Shown piece by piece: positions 26,756 to 36,528 of a stretch of DNA of 64,000 nucleotides. Under the pieces are notes generated by a model. It saw only the letters and a program-made list of their open reading frames with translations. It was not told where the DNA came from and searched no databases. The stretch's first letter is position 1; each line of letters begins with the position of its first letter. Source of the stretch: Rhizobium sp. NXC24. GTDB lineage: Bacteria; Pseudomonadota; Alphaproteobacteria; Rhizobiales; Rhizobiaceae. The stretch covers positions 682,001-746,000 of the forward strand of contig NZ_CP024314.1 of assembly GCF_002944315.1 (NCBI RefSeq). Reading direction: 5' to 3'. Made by a program: the position numbers and the translations under genes.

Positions 26756-27709
26756 TCAATTCAAATCGTCGCGAATGCAGGCCTTGAAATGACCCGGCGC
26801 GACCTCTCTCAGCTCCGGTATCGTCTTCCCGCAGGCGTCCAATGCGTGCGGACAGCGGGTGCGGAAGACACAGCCGGAGGGTGGATTGGCCGGGCTCGGT
26901 ATGTCACCTCTGAGGATCTGACGGTCGCGCCGGAGATTGGGATTGGTCGAGGGAATCGCCGAGAGCAGCGCGCTCGTATAGGGATGCTGTGGGCTGGCGT
27001 AGAGATCGGCACTCGGCGCAATTTCCATGATGTGGCCGAGATAGAGCACGATCACCCGGTCGCAGATATATTCGACGACGGCCAGATCATGCGAAATGAA
27101 GAGCATGGTCAGGCCGAGGCGCATCTGCAATTCGCGCAGCAGATTGATGATCTGCGCCTGGATCGACACGTCAAGTGCCGAGACCGGCTCGTCGGCCACG
27201 ATGAATTCCGGCGAAAGGGTCAAGGCGCGGGCGATGCCGATGCGCTGGCGCTGGCCGCCTGAAAATTCGTGTGCATAGCGATTGATCGCATCGCCAGGCA
27301 GGTCGACCTGGGCGAGGGCGGAGCGCGCCCGATCGAGCCGTTCCTTGCCGGTTCCGATGCGCTGGATCTTCAACCCTTCCGTCAGGATCTCGCCAATCGT
27401 CATGCGCGGCGAGAGGCTGGCGAAAGGGTCTTGAAAAATATATTGCATGCGCGGCCGCGTGCGTCTTAGAGCGGAGGCGGAAAGCGTGGTCAATTCCACG
27501 CCGTCGAAGCGGACGCTGCCTGCCGACGGCTCCACAAGGCGCAGGACCGAACGTCCGATCGTGGTTTTTCCGCTGCCGGATTCGCCAACAAGCCCGACGA
27601 CCTCGCCTTTGGCGATATCGAAGGAGATATTCTGAAGAACATTCAGCTTCGTGCCTCGGGACGTATAGTGTTTCCCGAGATCGCGAACGGAGACCAAAGG
27701 CTCGCTCAT
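26756..27709 (-). CDS. Peptide-type ABC importer ATPase, DppF/OppF family
   Basis: 317 aa. Walker A GESGSGKTT, Q-loop YIFQDPFASLSPRMTIGEIL, signature FSGGQRQR, Walker B FIVADEPVSALD, and the C-terminal oligopeptide/dipeptide extension with the Cys-bearing PPSGCVFRTRCPHA motif that in this family binds a [4Fe-4S] cluster. It begins 1 nt after the end of the DppD-type gene and ends 10 bp before the DapA-like ATG. Imported substrate unknown; in this family it may be a peptide, opine or glycoside. Confidence 0.92.
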   Translation of the reverse strand: MSEPLVSVRDLGKHYTSRGTKLNVLQNISFDIAKGEVVGLVGESGSGKTTIGRSVLRLVEPSAGSVRFDGVELTTLSASALRRTRPRMQYIFQDPFASLSPRMTIGEILTEGLKIQRIGTGKERLDRARSALAQVDLPGDAINRYAHEFSGGQRQRIGIARALTLSPEFIVADEPVSALDVSIQAQIINLLRELQMRLGLTMLFISHDLAVVEYICDRVIVLYLGHIMEIAPSADLYASPQHPYTSALLSAIPSTNPNLRRDRQILRGDIPSPANPPSGCVFRTRCPHALDACGKTIPELREVAPGHFKACIRDDLN

Positions 27710-28726
27710 CTAGATCTCCTGCCATCTTATGCAGCGGCTGCGGTGCCCTGGACCGACCTCTTCGAGCACCGGAACGGCGACGCGGCAGGCATCGATCGCG
27801 AATTTGCAGCGCGGGGAAAATGCGCAACCGGCAGGCATGTTCATCAGGCTGGGAACCACACCCGGAATGGCGGCGAGCTTCTCGCCGGCTTGTTTCATCC
27901 GCGCGGCATCGCCAAGACGCGGCATGGAGGCGAGAAGGCCCATCGTGTAGGGATGGCGCGGATTGCCAAAGACCTTGCCGACCGGCCCATGTTCAACGAT
28001 CCGGCCCGCATACATGACCGCAACGCGATGGGCGATCTCGGCAACAACGCCGAGATTGTGCGTGATAAACAGCATGGCCATGCCGCGTTCGCGCTGCAGC
28101 CTAAGGAGCAGATCGAGAATTTGCGCCTGGATCGTCACATCCAGTGCTGTTGTCGGTTCATCGGCAATCAGCAATGTCGGATCACACGCCAGCGCCATGG
28201 CGATCGTCGCCCTCTGCCGCATGCCGCCGGAGAGTTCATGCGGATATTGGCCGGCGCGTCGCTTCGCATCCGGAATACCGACGCTGTCGAGGAGTTGCAC
28301 GGCCGCATTCATCGCGGCTTTCCGACCCGCGCCGCGATGAATGCGGATCGGTTCCGATATCTGGTCGCCGATCGTGAAGACGGGATTAAGGCTCGACATC
28401 GGCTCCTGAAACACCATGCCAATATCATCGCCCCTGATCCTGCGCATATCCTCATCGTCAAGAGAGACCAGATTGTGGACCGCGCCGTTCTTGCGCTTCA
28501 GGTGGATAGTGCCCGCGGCGATCCTGCCGATATTGCGGGTGAGCAAACGCATGACGGAAAGGCTGGTCACCGATTTGCCGGACCCGGATTCGCCGACGAG
28601 CGCCAGGGTCTCACCGGCGGCCACGGTCAGATCGATATCGTTGACAGCCGTGATCTCGCTGCCGCGGATGCGGAAGATCGTTCGCAGCCCCTTGATGTCG
28701 AGAACGGGATTGGCGGCCGGCTCCAT
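27710..28726 (-). CDS. Peptide-type ABC importer ATPase, DppD/OppD family
   Basis: 338 aa. Walker [11 protein letters not shown]-loop [19 protein letters not shown], signature LSGGMRQR, Walker [13 protein letters not shown], and the C-terminal [14 protein letters not shown] cysteine motif. Partner of the DppF-type ATPase directly downstream. Note the second DapA-family gene sits between it and the permeases, only 8 bp upstream, so the lyase is built into the transport operon. Confidence 0.92.
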   Translation of the reverse strand: MEPAANPVLDIKGLRTIFRIRGSEITAVNDIDLTVAAGETLALVGESGSGKSVTSLSVMRLLTRNIGRIAAGTIHLKRKNGAVHNLVSLDDEDMRRIRGDDIGMVFQEPMSSLNPVFTIGDQISEPIRIHRGAGRKAAMNAAVQLLDSVGIPDAKRRAGQYPHELSGGMRQRATIAMALACDPTLLIADEPTTALDVTIQAQILDLLLRLQRERGMAMLFITHNLGVVAEIAHRVAVMYAGRIVEHGPVGKVFGNPRHPYTMGLLASMPRLGDAARMKQAGEKLAAIPGVVPSLMNMPAGCAFSPRCKFAIDACRVAVPVLEEVGPGHRSRCIRWQEI

Positions 28727-28734
28727 TATGCGCC

Positions 28735-29652
28735 TCAGTTCAGCAGACCGGTTGCGCGGAGGATTTCATCGATCCGTGCGGTTTCAGCCTCCTTCAGCGC
28801 AGCGCGTGGCCGCGGCATGATGGCGGTATCGATGATGCCGAGGCTGCGCATGGCGGCTTTGAAAGCGCCTATACCGGATGCACCGCCGCTAACGCGGCCC
28901 TGGGCGACCCAAACGATTTCGAAGAGGCGGCAAAGGCGCTCCTGTTCTTTTCGAGCGGCGGCCCAATCGCCGCGCTGTGCGGCGTCCCACAGGCGCACAT
29001 AGCCATGCGGGTCGACGTTGGCGATGCCCGGAACGACACCGTGAGCGCCCATCAGCAAGGCATTATCGACGACGATCTCGGAGCCGGTCATCAGGAAGAC
29101 ATCCTCGTGGTCGGCGAGATCGAGCAGCGCATAGCGGAAATTGCCGTCGTCGCCGCTTGAATCCTTGAGGCCGATGATGGTGCCTTCCTTGGCGAGCGTC
29201 ACGACAGTCTGCCGCTGCAGCTTCACATGAACACAGACGGGAATGTCGTAGGCGACCAACGGGACGTCCACCGCATCCCTGATATAGCGGAAATGATCAA
29301 GGATCTCGGGCTGGCTGGTAACCGTATAGAAGGGGGCCGTGACCACCACCGCGTCGGCGCCCGCGGCCTTCGCGACCTTCGAGTGCGCGATGACGCGATC
29401 GGTCGTCGGATCGATCGCGCCGACGATGAGCGGCACGCGGCCGTTCACCACCTTTGCCGAATGCTCGATGATCTCGCGCCGCGTCTTTTCGTCGTGAAAG
29501 ACGACTTCACTCGTCGAGCCGAGCACGAAGACACCGTGGCAGCCGGCATCGATCAGATGTTCAAGAACCCGCGTATAGGACGGATAGTCGACGGTGAAAT
29601 CCGGATTGAGCGGCGTTACGACGGGGGGGACGACACCCTTGAATTTGGTCAT
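28735..29652 (-). CDS. DapA-family aldolase/lyase (2)
   Basis: 305 aa (TIM barrel, N-acetylneuraminate lyase/DHDPS superfamily). It has GSTSEV in the place of the DapA GTTGE loop, catalytic Tyr in AYDIPVCVH, Schiff-base Lys in [12 protein letters not shown] and a C-terminal helical domain. It would split or condense a pyruvate-containing compound. Replacement of the second loop residues and the context of a peptide-type importer argue against lysine biosynthesis; a catabolic lyase for a keto-deoxy acid or a similar imported compound is more likely. It lies between permease and ATPase genes, with 8 and 19 bp gaps. It is clearly different from the other lyase at 25814. Confidence 0.85.
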   Translation of the reverse strand: MTKFKGVVPPVVTPLNPDFTVDYPSYTRVLEHLIDAGCHGVFVLGSTSEVVFHDEKTRREIIEHSAKVVNGRVPLIVGAIDPTTDRVIAHSKVAKAAGADAVVVTAPFYTVTSQPEILDHFRYIRDAVDVPLVAYDIPVCVHVKLQRQTVVTLAKEGTIIGLKDSSGDDGNFRYALLDLADHEDVFLMTGSEIVVDNALLMGAHGVVPGIANVDPHGYVRLWDAAQRGDWAAARKEQERLCRLFEIVWVAQGRVSGGASGIGAFKAAMRSLGIIDTAIMPRPRAALKEAETARIDEILRATGLLN

Positions 29653-29671
29653 TTTCGCTTTCTTTCGGTTG

Positions 29672-30550
29672 TCAGTTCAGTTCGGCACGGGGATCGAAGG
29701 CATCTCTGAGGCCATCGCCGATGAAGTTGATTGCGAGCACGGCAAGGATCAGCGCTCCGCCGGGGAAGAGCCATTGCCACGGATATTGTTCGAGCACGGC
29801 GGTCGACCGGGCGGCATTCAGCATGTTGCCCCAGCTTGCGGCAGGCGGGGCAATGCCGAGACCGAGGAAGGACAGACCGGCCTCCAGCAGGATGGCATTG
29901 GCGATCTGCAGCGTTGCGTAGACGACGAGGATGTCGATCGCGTTCGGCAGGCCATGGCGAAAAAGCAGGTGTCCAATGCCGGCGCCCATACCGCGCGAGG
30001 CCATGACGAAATCGCGCTCGCGGAGTTCCAGAAGCCGCGAGCGGACCATGCGCGCAAGAAGCGGCCAGGAGAGCAGTGAGATGACGAGCACCGTCGGCCA
30101 GATGCCGGTGCCGGCGATCGAGGCGAGCACCAGCAGGAAGATGACAGGCGGCAAGGTCATCACCAGATCGACGAAGCGCATGGAGACGGCATCAGCCCAC
30201 CGGCCGGCGAGTGCCGAGACGGCGCCGAAGAGGAAGCCGATGATCGCCGAAAGGGCGGTCGATGCGGCGGCAACGAGCAGCGAAATCCGCCCGCCTTCCA
30301 GAACACGCGCAAACACGTCGCGGCCGACTCCATCGGTTCCGAACCAGTGCGTTGCCGTCGGGCCGCTGTTCATGGCCAGGAGATCGATATCGTTCGGCTG
30401 AAACCTCCACCACAGCGGATAGGAGAGGATCAGCAGCAACATTGGAATGGCGACGCAAATGCCGGCGACGGCGGCGTGGTTCAATAGAAAGCGTTCGAAT
30501 GCGCGAGCGAGCGGCCCGGGGCTGCGGCGGGACGTGGAGCGAGCAAACAT
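29672..30550 (-). CDS. Peptide-type ABC importer permease, DppC/OppC family
   Basis: 292 aa with about six TMs. N-terminal TM ([20 protein letters not shown]), then the periplasmic loop with [20 protein letters not shown] (the DppC hallmark) and the EAA loop [20 protein letters not shown]. It starts 2 nt after the end of the DppB-type gene. The typical DppC C-terminus [10 protein letters not shown] is present. Confidence 0.92.
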   Translation of the reverse strand: MFARSTSRRSPGPLARAFERFLLNHAAVAGICVAIPMLLLILSYPLWWRFQPNDIDLLAMNSGPTATHWFGTDGVGRDVFARVLEGGRISLLVAAASTALSAIIGFLFGAVSALAGRWADAVSMRFVDLVMTLPPVIFLLVLASIAGTGIWPTVLVISLLSWPLLARMVRSRLLELRERDFVMASRGMGAGIGHLLFRHGLPNAIDILVVYATLQIANAILLEAGLSFLGLGIAPPAASWGNMLNAARSTAVLEQYPWQWLFPGGALILAVLAINFIGDGLRDAFDPRAELN

Positions 30551-30552
30551 CG

Positions 30553-31512
30553 TCAGCCCACCTTGATGCGCGGATCGACAACCGCATAGGTGATGTCGGT
30601 CAGAAGATTGACGATGATGACACAGATGCCGATGACGAGCGTCGCGCCCATGATGACGGGGTAGTCCCGCGTCTCCACTGCATTGACGAGAAGCAGGCCC
30701 ATACCCGGCCAGTTGAAGACGCTCTCGATAAAGATGGCGCCGCCGATCGCAAGCCCGACGGTCGAGCCGATGAGGGTTACGATGGGAAGGAGGGCATTGC
30801 GCAGCGCATGCTTGGTGATGACCCAGAACTCCTTTACCCCCTTGGCGCGGGCCGTGCGCACATAATCCTGGTTGAGGACTTCGAGCAGCGAAGCGCGCAT
30901 GTAGCGCGTGATCAATGCGGCCTGCGCGATGGAAAGCAGCGCGGCGGGCAGGATCAGGTGATGAATAAGATCACCGATCGAAAATTCCTCGCCAGGCGTC
31001 AGCATGCCGCCGGAGGGCATCCAATGCAGGCGAACGGAGAAGACATAGAGGCCAATGAGGGCACTGAGGAACGCGGGGCTGGAAATGCCGGCAAGCGCGA
31101 ACACCGAGAAGGACAGGTCGGCGAGCGAATTGCGGCGAACAGCGCTGAAAACGCCCACGGCAATGCCGGCAATAATGGCGATCACCAGCGCCGAACCCAT
31201 GAGGAGCACGGTCGGTCCGATCCGTGACAGCACGAGACTGAGAACCGGCTGGTCGAGACGTTTGATCGAATAGCCGAGATTGCCCGTCAGCGCGTTCTGC
31301 AGCCATCCAAGGTATTGCAGCGGCAAGGGCTGGTCGAGCCCCAAACTCCTGCGTAGGTTCGCAAGGTCGGTCGGCGACATCGGGACATTCGGATCGATAT
31401 AGGCGTCGATCGGATCGCCGGGCGTCAGACGCAAGAGGAGGAAGATCAGCATGCTCAGGGCGATGAGCATGCCAGCCCCTATGGCCAGGCGTCGAAGGCT
31501 GTATCGAAGCAT
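30553..31512 (-). CDS. Peptide-type ABC importer permease, DppB/OppB family
   Basis: 319 aa with six TMs. N-terminal [20 protein letters not shown], the [13 protein letters not shown] loop, [20 protein letters not shown], and the EAA motif [21 protein letters not shown]-terminus [12 protein letters not shown] is family-typical. It follows the substrate-binding protein gene after 59 bp that hold a hairpin. Confidence 0.92.
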   Translation of the reverse strand: MLRYSLRRLAIGAGMLIALSMLIFLLLRLTPGDPIDAYIDPNVPMSPTDLANLRRSLGLDQPLPLQYLGWLQNALTGNLGYSIKRLDQPVLSLVLSRIGPTVLLMGSALVIAIIAGIAVGVFSAVRRNSLADLSFSVFALAGISSPAFLSALIGLYVFSVRLHWMPSGGMLTPGEEFSIGDLIHHLILPAALLSIAQAALITRYMRASLLEVLNQDYVRTARAKGVKEFWVITKHALRNALLPIVTLIGSTVGLAIGGAIFIESVFNWPGMGLLLVNAVETRDYPVIMGATLVIGICVIIVNLLTDITYAVVDPRIKVG

Positions 31513-31530
31513 TGTAAATCCGTCCTGTCA

Positions 31531-31550
31531 GGGTGGCCGAGGCCGCCCTC
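31531..31550 (-). terminator. Imperfect hairpin between binding-protein and permease genes
   Basis: AGGGTGGCC, GA, GGCCGCCCT on the plus strand: nine pairs with one mismatch, tight loop, no U-run. Probably limits read-through or protects the upstream mRNA of the binding-protein gene. Confidence 0.4.
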
Positions 31551-31571
31551 AAGGCTTTGGAAGGAAACGCC

Positions 31572-33155
31572 TTATTCGGCGATCGACCATTTCTGCGGAT
31601 TGGCCTGATAAGGCCCGCCGCCAGGCGCCGGCGTCCAGACGAAATCCTTCACCTTGGACGAGACGATGCCATAGCGCTTTGCCACCCAGAGCGTTGCCCA
31701 GGGCAGGTTGGTATTCATCACCTTGCAGACGTCCTGATAGCGGCCGTCGCGTTTGGAACTGTCGGTCTCGGTCAGTGCGGCGTTGAGCGCAGCGCTCAGA
31801 TCCGGCATGCGCGCTCGAACGACATTCGCTCCGGCCGGCGGAATCTGGCTTTCGTTCAGCCCGACATTGATGCTTCCGGCATCCGGTCCGTTCTGAAGTC
31901 CGGCGTAGACCATTTGGAACTGCGCGACATCCGGTTTCGCGTTGAGCACGATGCTGTTGTAAGTCGGCGCATCGACGGCGCGTGGGACGACATTGATGCC
32001 GACTTGGGCGAGCATCGCTTGGACGGCAGCCAGCACATTGGTCGCGAGCGGCGTCGTGTAATAGGTCAGCAGCGTGATCGGCTTGCTGCCGTTGATCTGA
32101 TCCCATCCCGCTTCGGTCAGCAACTGCTTGGCTTTTGCCGGGTCGTAGGCATAGCCGTCGACGCCTTTTGGTATCAGTTGCTCGGCAACATAAGCGCAAT
32201 TGGCAGGCTTGGCTGCGCCGCCATAGAGGCTCTTGATGATGGCATCGCGATTGATCGCGTACATCACCGCCTTGCGGACGCGCGGATCCTTCCAGATGGG
32301 GGAATCGTGGTTGAAGCCGAGATAGTTGACGACGAAAGAATCGCCTTCGATGACCTTGAAATTCTTATCGTCCTTGAAAGTCGGTACGTCATTGGAATCG
32401 ACGTAAGTGAACTGGATTTCACCGGATCTCAGAGCCGCGATCGCCGCAGCCGGATTGGCGAAATAGCGGTTGATGATGCGTTCGAGTGCAGGCTTGCCGG
32501 CGCGGTATTCGGTGTTGGCGGCGAGCTCGACATATTGATCGGATACGTATTTCGTGAACTTGAAAGGTCCGGTGCCGATCGGCGTGGTGGACCACCATGT
32601 ACTCTTGGCCAACTGATCGGCCGGTATCGAGGACAGGGCATGTTCCGGCAACATCATGACCTTCGTCATGGTGTCGAGAAAGCTGCCGGTCGGCGCGCTC
32701 AGCTTGACCACAACCGTGTGCTCGTCCGGTGTTTCGACGGATGAAATGCTCTGCAGCCGGGCGGCGAGTACCGAACCGGTCTTGGCGTTCATGGCGAGGC
32801 CGATGGTGAACTTGGCGTCCTTGGCCGTAAATGCCTGGCCGTCATGCCATTTGGCGTTCGTCAGCTTGAATGTGTAGGTCTTCTGATCCGGGCTCACCTC
32901 GTAGGAGCTAGCGAGTTCGCCGACGACTTTCTGCAGCTTCTCGTCATAGGCGACGAGCGGTTCGTAATAGATGCTGAGCCAGGTGAATCCCGCCGTTGCG
33001 GCAAGAGGATTGAAGTTGCCCTGGAAGCCGCCCGGGCCGACATCGAAGCCGCCGGAAAGGGTCGCGGCCCGCGCCTGGCCGACAAGGGCCGGAATTGCGG
33101 TCGTCGGCAGCATGGCTGCAAGGGCGATGACGGATAGTCTATATGCTCTCCTCAT
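31572..33155 (-). CDS. Peptide-type ABC substrate-binding protein (family 5)
   Basis: 527 aa. ATG at 33155 is chosen because GGAGG lies 5 bp before it; the longer frame from 33194 is less likely. Signal peptide about 1-30 ending QARAA. SBP_bac_5 features: YEPLVAYDEKLQKVVGELAS, DQKTYTFKLTNAKWHDGQAF, PIGTGPFKF, DPRVRKAVMYAINRD, and LLTEAGWDQINGSKP. Periplasmic receptor for the importer. Its start overlaps the 3' end of the gntR gene by 17 nt, so the regulator gene is the first of the operon. Confidence 0.92.
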   Translation of the reverse strand: MRRAYRLSVIALAAMLPTTAIPALVGQARAATLSGGFDVGPGGFQGNFNPLAATAGFTWLSIYYEPLVAYDEKLQKVVGELASSYEVSPDQKTYTFKLTNAKWHDGQAFTAKDAKFTIGLAMNAKTGSVLAARLQSISSVETPDEHTVVVKLSAPTGSFLDTMTKVMMLPEHALSSIPADQLAKSTWWSTTPIGTGPFKFTKYVSDQYVELAANTEYRAGKPALERIINRYFANPAAAIAALRSGEIQFTYVDSNDVPTFKDDKNFKVIEGDSFVVNYLGFNHDSPIWKDPRVRKAVMYAINRDAIIKSLYGGAAKPANCAYVAEQLIPKGVDGYAYDPAKAKQLLTEAGWDQINGSKPITLLTYYTTPLATNVLAAVQAMLAQVGINVVPRAVDAPTYNSIVLNAKPDVAQFQMVYAGLQNGPDAGSINVGLNESQIPPAGANVVRARMPDLSAALNAALTETDSSKRDGRYQDVCKVMNTNLPWATLWVAKRYGIVSSKVKDFVWTPAPGGGPYQANPQKWSIAE

Positions 33156-33882
33156 GTGTTCCTCCCACATTTGAACTTGTCTTGTTGTTGGCAATCACCC
33201 GGGCAATGCCTTCGTAGTGCCGATCCAGGCGTCTGCGCGCCTCCTCCAGATCCTTTGCTTCCACTGCATCCACGATCGCGGCATGATCGCGCCAGGTCGC
33301 CATCGGATCGACGTTCTCCAAGTTCACGAAGTCCGAAGCCTTGTAGAAAGCGAGCCAGAAGACATCGATCAGCCGCACGAGCGTTTCATTGTGCTGGCAG
33401 CGAAAGAGCAGCCGGTGAAAGAGCTGATCGTCTTCGGCAAAGGTCTCTCCGCGCTCAGCATGGACGCGCATCCTGTTGACCGTGCTGCGCAGTTCGGCGA
33501 TGTCTTCCTCGCCGATCATCTCGATCGTCTTGCCGATCAATCCCACTTCCAGCGTGCGGCGGATTTCGAGGACCTCCTCGATTTGCCGCAGCGCTCCGCC
33601 CAGCCCGTAGGCGAGATTGTCGAGCAACGGTTCGAATGAAAAAGCCTTCACGAAGATGCCGACACCGCGGCGCGTCTCCAGCACGCCGAGCGATTCCAGC
33701 GCCTTAATCCCCTCCCGCAGCGAATTCCGGCTGACGCCGAGCTGCGTTGCGAGCTCTCCTTCGGCCGGCAGGAGTGTGCCGGGCGCCAAACCGTTTTCGT
33801 CGATGTAGGCCCGCAAACTCTCCTGCACGGAAACATGCAGCAGGGGTGCACGGGTCAGGGGCTTCATCGATTTCAAGGCCAT
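33139..33882 (-). CDS. GntR-family regulator, FadR subfamily
   Basis: 247 aa. N-terminal winged helix (VQESLRAYIDENGLAPGTLL, then LATQLGVSRNSLREGIKALE) and a C-terminal FCD all-helical ligand domain, with the metal/ligand-type residues of that domain in FHRLLFRCQHNE and RDHAAIVDAVEAKDLEEA. First gene of the importer operon, overlapping the binding-protein gene, so it is likely an autoregulated repressor relieved by the imported acid or its breakdown product. A start at 33867 is also possible. Confidence 0.88.
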   Translation of the reverse strand: MALKSMKPLTRAPLLHVSVQESLRAYIDENGLAPGTLLPAEGELATQLGVSRNSLREGIKALESLGVLETRRGVGIFVKAFSFEPLLDNLAYGLGGALRQIEEVLEIRRTLEVGLIGKTIEMIGEEDIAELRSTVNRMRVHAERGETFAEDDQLFHRLLFRCQHNETLVRLIDVFWLAFYKASDFVNLENVDPMATWRDHAAIVDAVEAKDLEEARRRLDRHYEGIARVIANNKTSSNVGGTHEESI

Positions 33883-33926
33883 CTTCGTTTTCTTCCGCGC
33901 ATATTCGTAATGGAGAAGAAGCTTAC

Positions 33927-33945
33927 ATATCCGCTTGTAGGATAT
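33927..33945. promoter_or_regulatory. Candidate GntR operator
   Basis: ATATCC, 7-bp spacer GCTTGTA, GGATAT: perfect 6-bp inverted arms, 45-63 bp upstream of the gntR start in the only gap (33883-34083) before the operon. Confidence 0.3.
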
Positions 33946-34083
33946 CTGTCAAATGGCATGGTCAATTGGCACGGCGATCTTCGTCTTCCGGGCGGCGCTT
34001 ACTGGGCACAGCTCGGCGCGATTTCGGGCTCGATGACTGCGGGCACTTCAGGGGAAAGAGGCTCGTAAAATGGCTCGTGCTTT

Positions 34084-35088
34084 TCAGGCGCCGGTGCTCT
34101 CACGGGGCAACAGTGAAAATCCGAGATCTGTCTGATCCACAGCAGGTTTGGCTCCCGCCCTCAGCGCGGAAAGAACCTTTTCCGCTGCGAGCTTTCCGGT
34201 TTCATAGCGCCGTGTGGCGATGGAGGAGAGCGACGGGGAGACGCAGGCCGCGAATTCGAGATCGTGAAAGCCAATAATCGATATGTCGTCCGGCACCCGG
34301 AGGCCGCGCTTGCGGCATTCCTGCATTGCGCCGAGAGCCAGACTGTCATCCGTGCAGAATATGGCTTCGGGAATATTGCCGACTTCATGCGCCGTGGCAA
34401 AGAGCTCCGATCCCAGCGCAACCGAACTATGTCGCGGCTTTTGGGCGATGATTTCGCTGCTCGGCATATCGGCTTCTCGCATGGCTTTGTGATACCCGTC
34501 GAAGCGCGATTTGGCGCGGTGATCAAGATTGCCGGTCAGAAATGCGATCTGACGAAAGCCGCGCTCGATCAGATGGTGGGTCGCCATGTAGCCGGCATGC
34601 TCCTGAGACATTCCGATATTGAGATTGATCGGATCGTCGGAAAGTTCGAAGGTTTCGACGACCGGCAGGTTTGCCTGAAGGAGAAGCTGCCTCGCAAGCG
34701 CCGTGTGGTGAATGCCGGCGATGATGATCGCTTCGACCCTTTGTCCCAGCAGCGCTTTGATTGCGTTTTCTTCTTCGATTTCGGAATAGCGGCTGTTGAC
34801 AACCAGCACTTGGAAACCGGCATCGATCAGAACTTCGTGCAGGGCAAAAAGGTATTCGGCGAAGATCACGTTATAGAGTGTCGGCACGATGACGCCGATC
34901 GTATGCGTACGCGACGAGGCAAGCCTGCTCGCCGCAACATTCGGCACATAACCAAGTTCGTTTACCGCCGCGTGGACGCGCAGGCGCAATCCCTCCGACA
35001 CCGCTCCGGGCTTCCTCAGAACACGGGACACGGTGATGGGGCTGACGCCAGCCAGGTTTGCCACATCATCCAAGGTTATTCGGCGCAT
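34084..35088 (-). CDS. LacI-family regulator of the adjacent ribose-type importer
   Basis: 334 aa. DNA-binding head ITLDDVANLAGVSPITVSRV with a hinge helix (NVAASRLASSRT), then a periplasmic-binding-type ligand domain (IGVIVPTLYNVIFAEYLFAL; AIFCTDDSLALGAMQECRKR; IIGFHDLEFAACVSPSLSSI). It resembles the GntR/IdnR-like LacI branch. Divergent from the sugar importer starting at 35307. Two copies of a 16-bp operator (35156 and 35179) lie in the shared promoter region, which makes it the likely repressor of both itself and the importer. Confidence 0.9.
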   Translation of the reverse strand: MRRITLDDVANLAGVSPITVSRVLRKPGAVSEGLRLRVHAAVNELGYVPNVAASRLASSRTHTIGVIVPTLYNVIFAEYLFALHEVLIDAGFQVLVVNSRYSEIEEENAIKALLGQRVEAIIIAGIHHTALARQLLLQANLPVVETFELSDDPINLNIGMSQEHAGYMATHHLIERGFRQIAFLTGNLDHRAKSRFDGYHKAMREADMPSSEIIAQKPRHSSVALGSELFATAHEVGNIPEAIFCTDDSLALGAMQECRKRGLRVPDDISIIGFHDLEFAACVSPSLSSIATRRYETGKLAAEKVLSALRAGAKPAVDQTDLGFSLLPRESTGA

Positions 35089-35155
35089 AAAGTATCATTC
35101 ACGTGTTGTTGAATTCGATTTCTGAAGAATAAGAATATCTATAGATACTCCACAG

Positions 35156-35171
35156 TTGACAGCGCTAGCAA
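35156..35171. promoter_or_regulatory. LacI operator, imperfect copy
   Basis: TTGACAGCGCTAGCAA, differing from the second copy at positions 12-13 only (AG instead of GT). It lies 23 bp from that copy, start to start. Confidence 0.65.
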
Positions 35172-35178
35172 ATAGAAT

Positions 35179-35194
35179 TTGACAGCGCTGTCAA
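35179..35194. promoter_or_regulatory. LacI operator, perfect palindrome
   Basis: TTGACAGC/GCTGTCAA: 16 of 16 symmetric with the central GC step of LacI-family sites. It lies 113-128 bp upstream of the binding-protein start and about 90 bp from the divergent lacI start. Confidence 0.75.
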
Positions 35195-35306
35195 CCATGT
35201 TACCTTTTCACGAAACCGGAAAAGAATGGGATGGAGCCTTACCGGATTCAATCATGCCGATCAAAAATGGAAGGGCGAGCCAATTCGCCCGAGGAGGAGG
35301 ACTTCT

Positions 35307-36446
35307 ATGCTGAGAGCTATCAAAGTAAGATCCGCTCGGATCGCCGTGTTTTCCGTACCGTTCCTCGCGCTGCTCAGTGGTGTGGCCTACGCGGAACCGA
35401 AAGTCGTATCCGGGCCCGCGGGTGACCCGAAATGCATGACGCCCTGGGCAGCCGATACTCAGTTTCTGCAATTTCCGAAAAAAGAAGGTCCCTATCGGAT
35501 CGCGCTTGCGAACGGCTACATCGCCAATACTTGGCGCATTCAGATGGTGCAGACGGCCAAGGCCTACGCCGCCCAACCCGATGTTGCAGCCAAGCTGAAG
35601 GAGTTCAAGGTCGTATCGACGGGGGAAGATGTTCCCGCTCAGATATCGGCAATCAACAATTTCATTGACGCAGGCTACGATGCGATCGTCGTAGATGCAC
35701 AGAACCCGACCGCCTTCGGTCCTGTCATCAAGCGTGCCAAGGAGGCCGGGGTCATCCTGGTTGCCTTCGACAACATCCTCGATACCAAGGACGCCATCAA
35801 CGTCAATGTCGATCAAAAGGGTCTGGGCGTCATCTGGGGCAATTGGCTCGTGAAGCATATGCCTAACGGCGGCAAGGTCCTTGAAGTCCGAGGCGTTGCC
35901 GGCACCTCCGTCGATACCGATCGCCATAACGGCATCAAGGAGACACTGGGCGCATCCGGCAAGAAGTTCAATGTCACGGAAGTTGTCGGCAAATGGGATG
36001 ACGGCGTCGCGCAAAAGGCCACAGCCGACGCGATCGCGACCAACGGTCCCTTCGATGGTATCACGGCGCAGGGTGGCGACACCGGTGTCGTGCAGGCAAT
36101 CATGGATGCCAAGCATCCCTTCGTACCGTTCGGTGGTGAGACGGAAAACGGCTTTCGCAAGCTTTGCGCCGCACATGCGGGTGACGGCCTGAAATGTGCG
36201 TCCGCGGGAACCGGGCCGGCCCAGGTTGCGGTTGCCATCAAGACCGCGATCGCCGCTCTGGAAGGTCAGGTCGTACCCCAAGCAGTGAAGTTGCCGACGG
36301 CCCTTGTCTCTGATCCGGATTTCAAGGAAGGCCAGGATTATTATCCGAAGCAGTCCGACAACTTCTTCGTCGGCAATTCCTTCCCCACCTGCGGCATCAA
36401 TTTCACGGCTCAGGAGATCATGGGGCAGACAAAGGAAAATCAGTAA
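35307..36446 (+). CDS. Periplasmic sugar-binding protein, ribose (RbsB) type
   Basis: 379 aa. ATG at 35307 has GAGGAGGAGG just upstream. Signal peptide 1-29 (ends GVAYA-EP). Type I periplasmic-binding fold: YRIALANGYIANTWRIQMVQ, AQISAINNFIDAGYDAIVVD, GGKVLEVRGVAGTSVDTDRH and FDGITAQGGDTGVVQAIMDA. It is longer than RbsB (about 300) and has an N-terminal extension with Cys (GDPKCMTPW) plus further Cys near 285, 300 and 365, which could form disulphides in the periplasm. Ligand unknown; a pentose, polyol or cyclitol is possible. Confidence 0.88.
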   Translation: MLRAIKVRSARIAVFSVPFLALLSGVAYAEPKVVSGPAGDPKCMTPWAADTQFLQFPKKEGPYRIALANGYIANTWRIQMVQTAKAYAAQPDVAAKLKEFKVVSTGEDVPAQISAINNFIDAGYDAIVVDAQNPTAFGPVIKRAKEAGVILVAFDNILDTKDAINVNVDQKGLGVIWGNWLVKHMPNGGKVLEVRGVAGTSVDTDRHNGIKETLGASGKKFNVTEVVGKWDDGVAQKATADAIATNGPFDGITAQGGDTGVVQAIMDAKHPFVPFGGETENGFRKLCAAHAGDGLKCASAGTGPAQVAVAIKTAIAALEGQVVPQAVKLPTALVSDPDFKEGQDYYPKQSDNFFVGNSFPTCGINFTAQEIMGQTKENQ

Positions 36447-36466
36447 TTGCCTTTGTTTTCGACGCT

Positions 36467-36495
36467 AGACTGCGGACCAACTATGTCCGCAGTCT
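36467..36495 (+). terminator. Intercistronic hairpin after the binding-protein gene
   Basis: AGACTGCGGAC, loop CAACTAT, GTCCGCAGTCT: 11 bp perfect, no U-run, 20 bp after the stop and 34 bp before the ATPase start. Same placement as the hairpins at 21237 and 60288. Confidence 0.6.
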
Positions 36496-36528
36496 CGTTC
36501 TTGCGGCACCCGATGGGAGGTTGGGCGC

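Noticed and set aside
27668..29002. 444-codon plus-strand frame over the DppD-type gene
   Set aside because: Antisense to certain ABC ATPase motifs.
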